Source: Fimenecus sp045655645 (GTDB taxonomy: Bacteria > Bacillota > Clostridia > Oscillospirales > Acutalibacteraceae). From it: a stretch of 64,000 bases of DNA. The stretch is from contig JAZOPS010000051.1 in NCBI GenBank assembly GCA_045655645.1, positions 62,001-126,000 on the forward strand. Direction: 5' to 3'. Shown in pieces: positions 15,166 through 23,821 of the stretch. The notes under the pieces were generated by a model. It was not told the origin of the DNA, did no database searches, and was given only the letters and a program-made list of their open reading frames with translations. A program made the translations under genes and the position numbers. Position 1 is the stretch's first letter; the number at the start of each line of letters is the position of its first letter.

Positions 15166-17640
15166 ATGAAAAAAAGCAAAAAAATATTATTAGGAATTTT
15201 AGGCACACTTATTTCTCTTGTTATAATTCTGGGTGTAGCTTTTATGATTATAAAAGTACCAACACTCACTATTGATTTTTCAAAGCAATCAGAATTAACA
15301 GGTCGTGCTTCGGGATTCCTTTATGGACTTGCTGAAAACGAAGTACCAACAAGTGAAATTACAGAGAGTATTGCAATAAACACGCTTGCAACAAAGCCTG
15401 CGGGTGGACTTCAGCACCCAATTGGTGATGTTAATCAAGTGTATAAAACATTCACTAACGCAGGTGGTGAATATCTTTTCATTTATACGCAAGATATGTA
15501 TGATACTTGGTATTATCAGTTTGACAGTCTTGAGCTTTACAATGAGCGTGTAAAGAAAACTGTTACTGAAATGGAAAATTCAGAATATAAAGACAAGTTA
15601 GTTTATTGCATTTATAACGAAATGGACAATGGTGTGTGGTTTGGCAATCATTGGGAAGAAGCGAATCGTTATAAATTCTATGATGCATGGAAATCTACAT
15701 ATCAAGTGGTTAAAGACATAAATCCCGATGCTAAGATTGCAGGTCCGGGACATTGTGGTTACAATTATGATTGGAATAAAGAATTTTTGACTTATTGCAA
15801 AGAAAATAATTGTATGCCTGATATGTTTGTATGGCACGAGCTCAATGGTGAATATTCAGTTTATTGGATGGAGTATCGTTTTAATGAGTTCAATGAAATG
15901 TGTGATGAATTAGGTGTTGAGAGATTACCTATCTGTATTTCTGAATACGGACTTATGCAGACTAATGGCATCCCTGGTGAATCTGTTAAATGGATATCCC
16001 GTCTTGAATCTAGCGATGTTTATGGTTGTGTTGCATATTGGAGACTTGCTAACAACCTTGCAGAAACTGTTGCTGACGATGTGACACCTAACTCAAACTA
16101 TTGGGTTTACAAATTCTATGCTGATATGAAAGGTAAGGAATTAGATGTTACAGAATGGGATTTATTCCACAGTAATATTGGCAATTGGCTCAAAGGTAAA
16201 TATCCACTTCTAAACAAGGGATTTATTGGCATGTCATCTTTTGACGAAAATGAAAAGAAATTCTATATCCTTGCCGGTGGTAGCGCAGAAGACAGCAACA
16301 TAAAAATTGAAAATATTGATGAAAAATATTTAAAAAATGGTGACAAGGTTACAGTTAAGGTAATTTATGTTGATTTCAAAGGTCTTGGTGGTGCAGTTTA
16401 TTCCCCTGAAGACTGCATGACAGAAATTGTTAAGGTTTCGGGTAATGCGATTAAGTTCACTCTACCTTGTGAGCGTGAAAGTCAATCATATTTTATTGAG
16501 ATTACACCTTATGACAACGAAGAAGAAATCAAGAATGAAAATCGTACACTTCGTTTTGAGGCAGAAGATGCAAAATTTGATGGCAATGCTTTTGTGCCCG
16601 AATGGATTTCTTATGCAAGTTCAAAGGGTTTAGTTGTTAAAGGTCTTGATAAGGAAAGCACAATCAAATTCACAGTTGATGTAGATAAAGCTGGACTTTA
16701 CGCACTTGATTTTGTTTATGCAAATGCTGGTGTCGAGGCTGGAAGAATTACTGCTGATACACAGATTTCGATAAATGGTGGTGAACAAAATGTAAAATTC
16801 CCGTCATCAATCAAAGACGAATATATGGAATGTGTTACAATTACAGCAGAACTAAAAAAAGGTAAAAATACAATTTATATTAATGTACTTAATGATGCGG
16901 TATTGACACTTGATTTTATTGATGTTTCTCCATTCGATGATACTAATCCAGACATTTACTTTGCACCATTACAATCTAGAAATGCTGACGAAAATGAAAA
17001 TACTTGGTCAGTGGTTGTGCCTTACGATACCACTTATCAAATTAAATTGTCAAAACTTACTACAAAATTAACTGTAAACGGAATTGATAAAATATCATCA
17101 AGTGATACCGATAGCGTATTCTTGCATCGTGGTTATAATAAAATTGTTTTAGATAATAACACTGCTATTGAACAAATTGGTCTTTATTCAAAAACATTTA
17201 CACTTTCAACCATCTCCCCTGCTGATATGAAAATATTTAACGGTGCTACTGTTGAAGATGATGCAAATACAACAAGTGGCAAACGAATCGGTTGGATTGC
17301 ATCTGATAAAGGTAGTTATGCTACATTTAATGTAAATGTAAAAGAAGCAGGTTATTATAATTTCACTATTGAATACGCAAACAACCAAGAAGGCGGATAT
17401 CACGACTATAATGTTGACCTTGTTGAGCGTTATATCACCTTTACTGTAAATGGTGAAAACCGTGGTAATCACTTCTTCCGTAGCACATATAGTTGGGAGC
17501 ATTATAAGACAAAAACTGTTGTACTTTATTTAGAAGCTGGTGACAATGAAATCAAGCTTTCAAACGATGGTTCATACAGTTTTAACAACAAAGTAACCTA
17601 TGCACCAAATATAGGTAGTATTCAGGTAAATCCATTCTAA
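15166..17640 (+). CDS. Membrane-anchored clan GH-A glycosidase with two carbohydrate-binding-like domains
   Basis: An 824-residue extracytoplasmic protein. ATG 15166 (SD AGGTGGG) is followed by Lys residues and a signal anchor (about 6-28). A TIM-barrel domain spans about 40-400; it shows YCIYNEMDNG with the general acid/base pair Asn151-Glu152 and CISEYGLM with nucleophile Glu260, the clan-A layout. Beta-sandwich domains follow: one at about 458-591 that opens with the CBM35-like LRFEAEDA, and another at about 684-824. The exact GH family could not be assigned; GH39- or GH5-like enzymes are possible. It likely digests a plant or host polysaccharide at the cell surface. Confidence 0.78.
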   Translation: MKKSKKILLGILGTLISLVIILGVAFMIIKVPTLTIDFSKQSELTGRASGFLYGLAENEVPTSEITESIAINTLATKPAGGLQHPIGDVNQVYKTFTNAGGEYLFIYTQDMYDTWYYQFDSLELYNERVKKTVTEMENSEYKDKLVYCIYNEMDNGVWFGNHWEEANRYKFYDAWKSTYQVVKDINPDAKIAGPGHCGYNYDWNKEFLTYCKENNCMPDMFVWHELNGEYSVYWMEYRFNEFNEMCDELGVERLPICISEYGLMQTNGIPGESVKWISRLESSDVYGCVAYWRLANNLAETVADDVTPNSNYWVYKFYADMKGKELDVTEWDLFHSNIGNWLKGKYPLLNKGFIGMSSFDENEKKFYILAGGSAEDSNIKIENIDEKYLKNGDKVTVKVIYVDFKGLGGAVYSPEDCMTEIVKVSGNAIKFTLPCERESQSYFIEITPYDNEEEIKNENRTLRFEAEDAKFDGNAFVPEWISYASSKGLVVKGLDKESTIKFTVDVDKAGLYALDFVYANAGVEAGRITADTQISINGGEQNVKFPSSIKDEYMECVTITAELKKGKNTIYINVLNDAVLTLDFIDVSPFDDTNPDIYFAPLQSRNADENENTWSVVVPYDTTYQIKLSKLTTKLTVNGIDKISSSDTDSVFLHRGYNKIVLDNNTAIEQIGLYSKTFTLSTISPADMKIFNGATVEDDANTTSGKRIGWIASDKGSYATFNVNVKEAGYYNFTIEYANNQEGGYHDYNVDLVERYITFTVNGENRGNHFFRSTYSWEHYKTKTVVLYLEAGDNEIKLSNDGSYSFNNKVTYAPNIGSIQVNPF

Positions 17641-17678
17641 AAATATTTATATATTGTGTTAAATATTTGACAAAAAAA

Positions 17679-17702
17679 GGCACTTTTTAGTGTCTTTTTT
17701 TG
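17679..17702 (+). terminator. Terminator after the glycosidase gene
   Basis: Stem GGCACT/AGTGTC with a short T loop (one G-U pair), flanked by an A-run upstream and seven T residues downstream. Confidence 0.8.
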
Positions 17703-17739
17703 CTATTGTGCCAAAATTATTTTTATTATTTCTTTTCTA

Positions 17740-17768
17740 TTGATAATACTATATTTATAATGTATAAT
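17740..17768 (+). promoter_or_regulatory. Sigma-A-type promoter for the oxaloacetate decarboxylase operon
   Basis: TTGATA (17740-17745), 17-bp spacer, TATAAT (17763-17768). The leader to the ATG at 17842 is about 65 nt; I see no obvious riboswitch in it. Confidence 0.75.
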
Positions 17769-17841
17769 TATCACAATACAAATTAAATTGGGAAATATTT
17801 GTATTTTAAGAATTTAAACATGTGTTTGGAGGCAAAAAACT

Positions 17842-19224
17842 ATGAAAGTACAGTTTACTGAAACCGTATTAAGAGATGCTAACCAGTCACTTATTGCGAC
17901 AAGAATGCCGTTCGAAGATTTCGCACCTGTTCTTGAAAACCTCAATAAAGCTGGATACTATTCTCTTGAATGCTGGGGCGGTGCTACATTCGACTCATGT
18001 CTTCGCTACCTTAACGAAGACCCATGGGTAAGACTTCGTAACATTAAGGCAAAGTGTCCTGACACTAAGCTTCAGATGCTTCTTCGTGGTCAGAACCTTT
18101 TAGGTTACAAGCACTATCCAGATGATGTTGTTAGAATGTTTGTTAAAAAGAGTATCGAAAACGGTATTGATGTTATCAGAATTTTCGACGCACTTAACGA
18201 TGTTCGCAACATACAAGTAGCAGTTGATGAAACAATTAAAAATGGTGCAATCGCATCAGGTGCTATTTCTTACACAACAAGCCCTGTTCACACACTTGAG
18301 AACTATGTGGCTCTTTGTAAAGAAATGAAAGAAATGGGTTGCTCAACAATTTGTATCAAAGATATGGCAGGCGTTATGACTCCTGTTGAAGCAAAAGACC
18401 TTGTTGGTGCAATCAAAGATGCAATGCCTGAAATGCCAGTTATTCTTCACACTCACTGCACAACAGGTATGGCTTATATGACAATTCTTAAAGCAGTTGA
18501 AGCTGGTTGTGATATTATTGACACAGCAACATCTTGCTTCTCAGGTGGTACTGCACAACCTGCAACAGAAACTCTTTATGACGCTCTCACAGGTCTTGGC
18601 TATGAAACAGGTCTTGACAGAGATACATTAAAGGCTGTTAACGACCACTTCAAGCCACTTCGTGACCAGTATCTTGCATCAGGACTTTTAAAGCCAAAAG
18701 CACTTGTAACTGATACAGACGCTTTAACTTATAAAGTTCCAGGTGGCATGCTTTCTAATATGATGGCAAACCTTGAAGATATGAATGCTCTTGACAGAAT
18801 GGAAGAAGCTCTTCTTGAAATTCCTCAAGTTCGTAAAGATATGGGTTATCCTCCACTTGTTACTCCTCTTAGCCAGATGGTTGGTAACCAAGCTGTTACA
18901 AATGTACTTGTTGGTGAAAGATATAAGAACATTTCAAAAGAAATCAAGGCTTATATCAAGGGTGAATATGGTAAGGCTCCTGGCGAAATCGACGCTGACC
19001 TTCAGAAGAAAGTTCTTGGTGACGACGAGCCTGTAACATGCCGTTTTGCTGATACTCTTGAACCAGCATTTGAACAAACAAAGGCTGAACTTGGCGATGT
19101 AGCTAAATCTGATGAAGATGTTCTTTCATACATTGCATTCCCTCAGCAAGCAGAAAAATTCTTTGAAGCAAGAGCTGAAAAAGAAAAGAATACATTCAGA
19201 TATTCAATTAAAAAAGTAGATTAA
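17842..19224 (+). CDS. oadA: Oxaloacetate decarboxylase alpha subunit, carboxyltransferase part
   Basis: A 460-residue carboxyltransferase that moves CO2 from oxaloacetate to biotin. The family marks are TVLRDANQSLIATRMP at the N-terminus, ECWGGATFD, RIFDALNDVRN, CIKDMAGVMTP (catalytic Lys region) and HTHCTTGMA (metal ligands). Full OadA is about 590 residues with a fused biotin domain; here that domain is missing and supplied by the separate gene at 19723. It is the first gene of a four-gene operon, with an SD GGAGG before the ATG. The complex couples decarboxylation to Na+ export. Confidence 0.94.
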   Translation: MKVQFTETVLRDANQSLIATRMPFEDFAPVLENLNKAGYYSLECWGGATFDSCLRYLNEDPWVRLRNIKAKCPDTKLQMLLRGQNLLGYKHYPDDVVRMFVKKSIENGIDVIRIFDALNDVRNIQVAVDETIKNGAIASGAISYTTSPVHTLENYVALCKEMKEMGCSTICIKDMAGVMTPVEAKDLVGAIKDAMPEMPVILHTHCTTGMAYMTILKAVEAGCDIIDTATSCFSGGTAQPATETLYDALTGLGYETGLDRDTLKAVNDHFKPLRDQYLASGLLKPKALVTDTDALTYKVPGGMLSNMMANLEDMNALDRMEEALLEIPQVRKDMGYPPLVTPLSQMVGNQAVTNVLVGERYKNISKEIKAYIKGEYGKAPGEIDADLQKKVLGDDEPVTCRFADTLEPAFEQTKAELGDVAKSDEDVLSYIAFPQQAEKFFEARAEKEKNTFRYSIKKVD

Positions 19225-19237
19225 GGAGAGACGAAAT

Positions 19238-19708
19238 ATGACCTTTGGCGAAGCTTTAAACGTTTCTGCAACTGGCTTTATCGTTGTTCTTATTATTCTT
19301 GCTTTACTTGCTTGTATTATTGTTGTTCTCTCAAAAGCAATTAGAATGTTTGACGGTGACAACAAGAATAAGAAAGCTGATAAAAAAGAAGAGAAAATCT
19401 CTACACCAGCTTCTGAGCCTGTGAAAGCAGCTCCTGTTGCACCACCACAGACAACTCAGATTCCTGCTGGATTAGAATTATATAAAACAAGCGAAAAGAC
19501 AGCTGCAACAATTATGGCAATTGTTAGTCATGAAAGTGGTATTCCACTTAATAGACTCGCATTCAGTTCAATCAGACTTGTTGATGACCTTGAACTTTAC
19601 AAAACAGACGACAAGACCGCTGCAACAATCATGGCTATCGTTAGCCATCAGAGCGGAATCCCACTCGATAGACTTGTTTTCAAGTCAATTAAACTTATTG
19701 AGAAATAA
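19238..19708 (+). CDS. OadG-like decarboxylase gamma subunit with duplicated C-terminal module
   Basis: A 156-residue protein with one N-terminal membrane helix (about 13-35), a charged then Ala/Pro-rich linker (40-78), and two exact-length tandem copies of a 39-residue module (79-117 and 118-156). Each module contains the pattern KTAATIMAIVSH-SGIPL-RL. OadG-type subunits assemble and anchor the decarboxylase in the membrane and bind the alpha subunit. Its place between oadA and the biotin carrier supports that role. The single module is familiar from Clostridial OadG-like proteins; the duplication is unusual. Confidence 0.8.
   Translation: MTFGEALNVSATGFIVVLIILALLACIIVVLSKAIRMFDGDNKNKKADKKEEKISTPASEPVKAAPVAPPQTTQIPAGLELYKTSEKTAATIMAIVSHESGIPLNRLAFSSIRLVDDLELYKTDDKTAATIMAIVSHQSGIPLDRLVFKSIKLIEK
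19472..19705 (+). repeat. In-frame tandem duplication of a 117-bp module
   Basis: Two adjacent 117-bp units (19472-19588 and 19589-19705) encode near-identical 39-residue modules. The DNA differs mostly at third positions, so the duplication is not recent. Confidence 0.88.
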
Positions 19709-19722
19709 AGGAGATTATTAAA

Positions 19723-20139
19723 ATGAAATATGTTGTTACATTAAACGGTATGGATTATGAAGTTGAAGTAAACGAGCTCAGCGAAGCTATGGTTACTTCT
19801 GTTGTACCTACAGCTGCTCCTGTTGCAGTTGTTGCTCCAGCACCTGTAGCTGCTCCTGTTGCAGCACCTGTTGTTGAAGCTGCTCCAGCGCCTGTTGCCC
19901 CTGCAGCACCTGTTGCAGTTGGTGACGGAACAAAAGTTACTGCTCCAATGCCTGGTACAGTTCTTTCAGTTAACATTTCAAACGGTCAATCAGTAAACGA
20001 AGGTGACGTTCTTTTCATTCTCGAAGCTATGAAGATGGAAAACGAAATCGTTGCTCCTTGCGCTGGCACAGTTAAGCAAGTTATTGCTACAAAAGGCGCA
20101 TCAGTTGCTACTGACGAAGTTCTTGCAGTTATCGGCTAA
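19723..20139 (+). CDS. Biotin carboxyl carrier protein of the decarboxylase
   Basis: A 138-residue carrier. A short N-terminal beta segment (1-27) is followed by an Ala/Pro/Val linker (about 28-68) and a biotinyl domain (about 69-138). The biotinylation motif EAMKMEN has Lys104 as acceptor. It ferries carboxyl groups between the carboxyltransferase (oadA) and the Na+-translocating beta subunit (oadB). It replaces the biotin domain that is fused in many OadA proteins. The start is ATG after GGAG, 14 bp past the gamma-like gene. Confidence 0.93.
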   Translation: MKYVVTLNGMDYEVEVNELSEAMVTSVVPTAAPVAVVAPAPVAAPVAAPVVEAAPAPVAPAAPVAVGDGTKVTAPMPGTVLSVNISNGQSVNEGDVLFILEAMKMENEIVAPCAGTVKQVIATKGASVATDEVLAVIG

Positions 20140-20153
20140 TCGGAGGCTAAAAT

Positions 20154-21329
20154 ATGTCAATCATTAATGCACTCATTGATTTATTCAATGATTCCAATTT
20201 TTTAAACCTTGCGTGGCAAAATTGGGTAATGATTCTTGTGACATTTGTCCTTTTCTACTTAGCTGTTGTAAAGAAATTTGAACCATTACTTTTATTGCCA
20301 ATCGCATTTGGTATGCTTCTTGTTAACATTTATCCTGAAATTATGTATGACCCACTTATGATGTCATCTTATGAAGGTGAAGTTGTCGAAGGTGCTCATT
20401 GGTATGACGCAGGTGTTTTAAGACTTATCTATGCCGGCGTTAAATCAAGTATCTTCCCTTGCCTTATCTTCATGGGCGTTGGTGCAATGACAGACTTCGG
20501 TCCTCTTCTTGCTAACCCATCAAGCCTTTTGCTTGGTGCTGCTGCTCAGTTGGGTATTTATGTTGCATTCTTACTTGCAATCCTTTCAGGACAGTTCACA
20601 CCACAAGAAGCTGCATCTATCGCTATTATCGGTGGTGCAGACGGTCCTACTGCAATTTTCCTTACTGGTAAACTTGCTCCACAACTTTTAGGACCAATCG
20701 CAGTTGCTGCTTATTCATATATGGCGTTGATTCCTCTTATTCAACCGCCTATTATGAAAGCTCTCACAACTAAAAAAGAACGCGAAATCAAGATGAATCA
20801 GCTTCGCACAGTTAGTAAAGCTGAAAAAATCATCTTCCCAATTGTTGTTACTGTTATCTGTGTTCTTATTCTTCCATCAGTTGCTCCCCTTCTTGGTTTC
20901 CTTATGCTTGGTAACCTTTTCAAAGAAAGTGGTGTTACTGACAGACTTTCAGACACAGCACAGAACGCACTTTGCAACATCGTAACAATCCTTCTTGGTG
21001 TTACTGTTGGTGCAACTGCAGAAGGTAGAACATTCCTTGACCTTAAAACATTGCTTATTATCGGTCTTGGTTTGATTGCATTTGCATTCTCAACAGCTGG
21101 TGGTGTTCTCTTTGCTAAGCTTCTCAATGTTGTTACAGGTGGCAAAGTTAACCCACTTATTGGTTCAGCTGGTGTTTCTGCTGTTCCTATGGCTGCTCGT
21201 GTTTCACAGGTTGAGGGTAGAAAGTATAACCCTTCAAACTTCCTTTTGATGCACGCAATGGGTCCCAACGTTGCAGGTGTTATCGGTTCTGCTGTTGCAG
21301 CAGGTTTCTTGCTTTCACAATTCGGTTAA
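20154..21329 (+). CDS. oadB: Na+-translocating decarboxylase beta subunit
   Basis: A 391-residue membrane subunit that releases CO2 from carboxybiotin and exports Na+. Typical OadB/MmdB features are FMGVGAMTDFGPLLANP, the re-entrant loop IIGGADGPTAIFLT, VGATAEG, and the SAGVSAVPMAARV segment near the C-terminus. There are about ten hydrophobic stretches. Length is normal. It is the last gene of the operon, followed by a strong terminator. The substrate could in principle be methylmalonyl-CoA or glutaconyl-CoA, but the pyruvate-type alpha subunit favours oxaloacetate. Confidence 0.94.
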   Translation: MSIINALIDLFNDSNFLNLAWQNWVMILVTFVLFYLAVVKKFEPLLLLPIAFGMLLVNIYPEIMYDPLMMSSYEGEVVEGAHWYDAGVLRLIYAGVKSSIFPCLIFMGVGAMTDFGPLLANPSSLLLGAAAQLGIYVAFLLAILSGQFTPQEAASIAIIGGADGPTAIFLTGKLAPQLLGPIAVAAYSYMALIPLIQPPIMKALTTKKEREIKMNQLRTVSKAEKIIFPIVVTVICVLILPSVAPLLGFLMLGNLFKESGVTDRLSDTAQNALCNIVTILLGVTVGATAEGRTFLDLKTLLIIGLGLIAFAFSTAGGVLFAKLLNVVTGGKVNPLIGSAGVSAVPMAARVSQVEGRKYNPSNFLLMHAMGPNVAGVIGSAVAAGFLLSQFG

Positions 21330-21353
21330 TTCAAACACATTTGAATATAGAAA

Positions 21354-21384
21354 AAACCGTAGTCGATTTGACTACGGTTTTTTT
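21354..21384 (+). terminator. Terminator shared by oadB and sfsA (convergent)
   Basis: Stem CCGTAGTC/GACTACGG extended by an A-run/T-run pairing, with a 5-nt loop and seven T residues. It overlaps the last two bases of the sfsA stop codon, so it can act on both strands. Confidence 0.92.
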
Positions 21385-22057
21385 ATATCTTTATGAGAAT
21401 TGGATTTCGAATTTTAATCGTATCAGGTGTCACAGCACAATCATAAGCTAGTGGAATTACACCATTTTCTTTTGCTTGTTTCAATGCATCGGCAAACTGT
21501 GGATGTGTTTCTTTATTAGGTTCAAAGTATTTCACATCTAACATCTGAACAACAAATAAAACATAGGCTTTAAACCCCTCTTTAACAGCTTTTTGCAGTT
21601 CATTGAGATGTTTAACTCCACGCTCGGTTGGAGCATCAGGAAAGCGCACTACGCCATCATTTTCAAGAGTTACGCCTTTGACTTCTATGAAAATCTTTTC
21701 CGTTTCAGTTTCAATATAAATATCAAAGCGAGAGTTTCCGTACTTGTATTCGGGTTTTATCTTTTTAATATCACTAAAAAGTTTTGGCATAAATTCAAGT
21801 GCAACTTTATTCACGACTTGACTATCCATATTGATTAGTCTGTCGCCCTTTTGCACTGCAATAAGGTCATATCCTGTTTTTCTGTTTGGGTTAGAGCTTT
21901 TTTCAAGATAAACTGTTGAACCTTTTAAAAGCAATTCTCGGCATCTACCAGTGTTTTTTACATGGCATACTTCTTCTTTGCCATTTATATCACAAATTGC
22001 AATAAAACGATTAGGTCTTTCAAGAAAAATACCTTTTATAATGTTTTCATATTTCAT
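21383..22057 (-). CDS. sfsA: SfsA family DNA/RNA nuclease-like protein
   Basis: A 224-residue SfsA protein (sugar fermentation stimulation protein A). The PD-(D/E)xK-like core is visible as SRFDIYIET followed by IFIEVKGVTLE, with an N-terminal OB-like part containing RPNRFIAIC and HVKNTGRCRELL. E. coli SfsA affects maltose gene expression and binds DNA; a nuclease role is predicted from the fold. The start is ATG after GGTGA. It lies downstream of the symporter gene beyond that gene's terminator, so expression may depend on read-through or a promoter I cannot see. Confidence 0.92.
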   Translation of the reverse strand: MKYENIIKGIFLERPNRFIAICDINGKEEVCHVKNTGRCRELLLKGSTVYLEKSSNPNRKTGYDLIAVQKGDRLINMDSQVVNKVALEFMPKLFSDIKKIKPEYKYGNSRFDIYIETETEKIFIEVKGVTLENDGVVRFPDAPTERGVKHLNELQKAVKEGFKAYVLFVVQMLDVKYFEPNKETHPQFADALKQAKENGVIPLAYDCAVTPDTIKIRNPILIKI

Positions 22058-22065
22058 AATTCACC

Positions 22066-22096
22066 AAAAAAGACGGTGGTAAAACCTACCACCGTC
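22066..22096 (-). terminator. Terminator after the GPH symporter gene
   Basis: A perfect 10-bp stem GACGGTGGTA/TACCACCGTC, 5-nt loop and six T residues in the minus-strand sense. Confidence 0.93.
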
Positions 22097-22114
22097 CGAT
22101 ATTTTATAAATCGA

Positions 22115-23683
22115 TTATTCAGCTTTAGCAGCTTCTTTTCTTGCAGCAATTTCCGCAACCATCTGTGCCTGTTTCTTTTCTGTAATTGTGTAGAAAAGCA
22201 TTGGGATGATTGTACCAACCATACTGAGAGCACCAGCAAGAATAAGAACATTCCAAAGTGTCTGTTCACCTTCTGGTGTAATTGCAGGAGTTGCTTCCGG
22301 GTTAATCTTTGCCCAGCTGAATGCCATAACACCAACGAAAGCACCAACAGCCATACCAACCTTATTGATAAGAGTCTGCATAGCGAAGCAAATACCTTCA
22401 CCACGTTCGCCTGTTTTCCATTCAAGGTAGTCAACTGTGTCACCAATCATAGCATATGTGATGATGTTGTTAACACCCTGTGGGATACCAAGAAGAACAA
22501 GACCGATAGCACAAACAACAAGTTTCCATGGAGCATCGTAACCGATGAAGTACATAGCAAACATAACTACTGCGCCAAGTACATGAACACCAATATATGC
22601 CCATTTCTTTGTAAATTTCTTTGACATCCAAGGAACGAGAATTGAAGCTACAAGACCACCTGGAACAACCATAAGAGTGATAAGACCATACAAACCTTCG
22701 TCTTTAAGAACATATTTTGCGAAGTAAAGACCACCTGTGTATGTATAAACCATTCTTGCGCCACCGAGAACACCTGAAATAACAACAAGAAGAAGTTCTT
22801 TATTCTTGAAGAGGAGCTTCAAGTTGTGACCAAGACTTGGTGGTGCATCTGTTGTTGTGAAACGTTCTCTTGTGTGTTTAAAGCCATAGAAGAACATTGG
22901 AATTGCTGTGATAGTAAATACAAGAGCACAGATAAAGTATGTGTATTTAAGTGTGTCCGCATTATCCTGAATGAATTCTGGCATAACTGTACCAATAAAT
23001 GTTTTTGCTTGTTCAGCTGTAACACCAAGGTCAGCTACAATCTTATCAATATCATTTTCTGTATATTTGAATTTTGAAGTAACTGCACCAGTGATAATTG
23101 GAACACCAACTGTAACAAGACCTGCACCTAATGTGCAAAGAAGACGAGTGATTGTAAGAAGATTACCACGAACTACTGTGTCATTTGACATACAAGTTGA
23201 GAGGCCCCAATAAGGAACGTCAGCAATTGTGTATGCAACAGACCACATTGTATAAATAGCTGCGATAATAACGAATGTTGAAAGTGTTTTTGCTGGCAAT
23301 GGAATAAAGCATGCAATTGTCATTACAGCAATTGGAATAGCCATCCATTTAAGATATGGACGACATTTACCCCACTTGGTTCTGGTTCGGTCAACAACTG
23401 AGCCCATGATAGGGTCATTAAGTGCGTCAAAAATACGAACGCCGAGCATTAAGAAAGCAACCGCTGTTGCACCATTAAGGGCACCAAAGATCCCACCTTC
23501 CTGAACACTACCAAAAAGGAGAGCATCAGTCATAAAGATTGTGATATATGAACCGATGATTGTGCAAATAAAGTTCTGGCCAAAACCTGTTACACCATAA
23601 GCAAGTGCTTCTTTTGGTTGAAGACTTGAAGGGTCATTAGGATTTGTACCGTAGAGCTTATGCAAAAGGTTATTGAGTTTCAT
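22115..23683 (-). CDS. GPH-family sugar:cation symporter (MFS)
   Basis: A 522-residue transporter of the glycoside-pentoside-hexuronide:cation symporter family (MelB/XynB-like) with about 12 membrane segments. The family features are an N-terminal YGVTGFGQNF segment, ALNDPIMGSVVDRTRTKWGK after the second helix (the MelB-type cation-binding region), and TPEGEQTLWN before the last helices. The substrate cannot be read from sequence; a glycoside is likely. The protein is somewhat longer than MelB (about 470), with an Ala/Lys-rich tail. It is monocistronic, with its own promoter and terminator. Confidence 0.9.
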   Translation of the reverse strand: MKLNNLLHKLYGTNPNDPSSLQPKEALAYGVTGFGQNFICTIIGSYITIFMTDALLFGSVQEGGIFGALNGATAVAFLMLGVRIFDALNDPIMGSVVDRTRTKWGKCRPYLKWMAIPIAVMTIACFIPLPAKTLSTFVIIAAIYTMWSVAYTIADVPYWGLSTCMSNDTVVRGNLLTITRLLCTLGAGLVTVGVPIITGAVTSKFKYTENDIDKIVADLGVTAEQAKTFIGTVMPEFIQDNADTLKYTYFICALVFTITAIPMFFYGFKHTRERFTTTDAPPSLGHNLKLLFKNKELLLVVISGVLGGARMVYTYTGGLYFAKYVLKDEGLYGLITLMVVPGGLVASILVPWMSKKFTKKWAYIGVHVLGAVVMFAMYFIGYDAPWKLVVCAIGLVLLGIPQGVNNIITYAMIGDTVDYLEWKTGERGEGICFAMQTLINKVGMAVGAFVGVMAFSWAKINPEATPAITPEGEQTLWNVLILAGALSMVGTIIPMLFYTITEKKQAQMVAEIAARKEAAKAE

Positions 23684-23713
23684 AAAATCCCTCTTTCATA
23701 ATATAATGAAAAT

Positions 23714-23742
23714 ATTATATCACAACGAATTATTTAATTCAA
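23714..23742 (-). promoter_or_regulatory. Sigma-A-type promoter for the GPH symporter
   Basis: TTGAAT, 17-bp spacer, TATAAT in the minus-strand sense (-35 at 23737-23742, -10 at 23714-23719), about 30 bp ahead of the start codon. Confidence 0.72.
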
Positions 23743-23776
23743 TGTTTTTTAACAAAAAATGAACAGAAAAAAGCAT

Positions 23777-23808
23777 TAAAAAACTCCCCTATTTTCATAG
23801 GAGAGTTT
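23777..23808 (-). terminator. Terminator after the M28 peptidase gene
   Basis: A 12-bp stem AAACTCTCCTAT/ATAGGGGAGTTT (one G-U pair), 4-nt loop GAAA, then a T-run in the minus-strand sense. Confidence 0.88.
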
Positions 23809-23821
23809 AATTTTTAGAAAA

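Noticed and set aside
17769..17841. Riboswitch in the leader of the oxaloacetate decarboxylase operon
   Set aside because: The leader is short and AT-rich with no stable hairpins or recognisable aptamer core.
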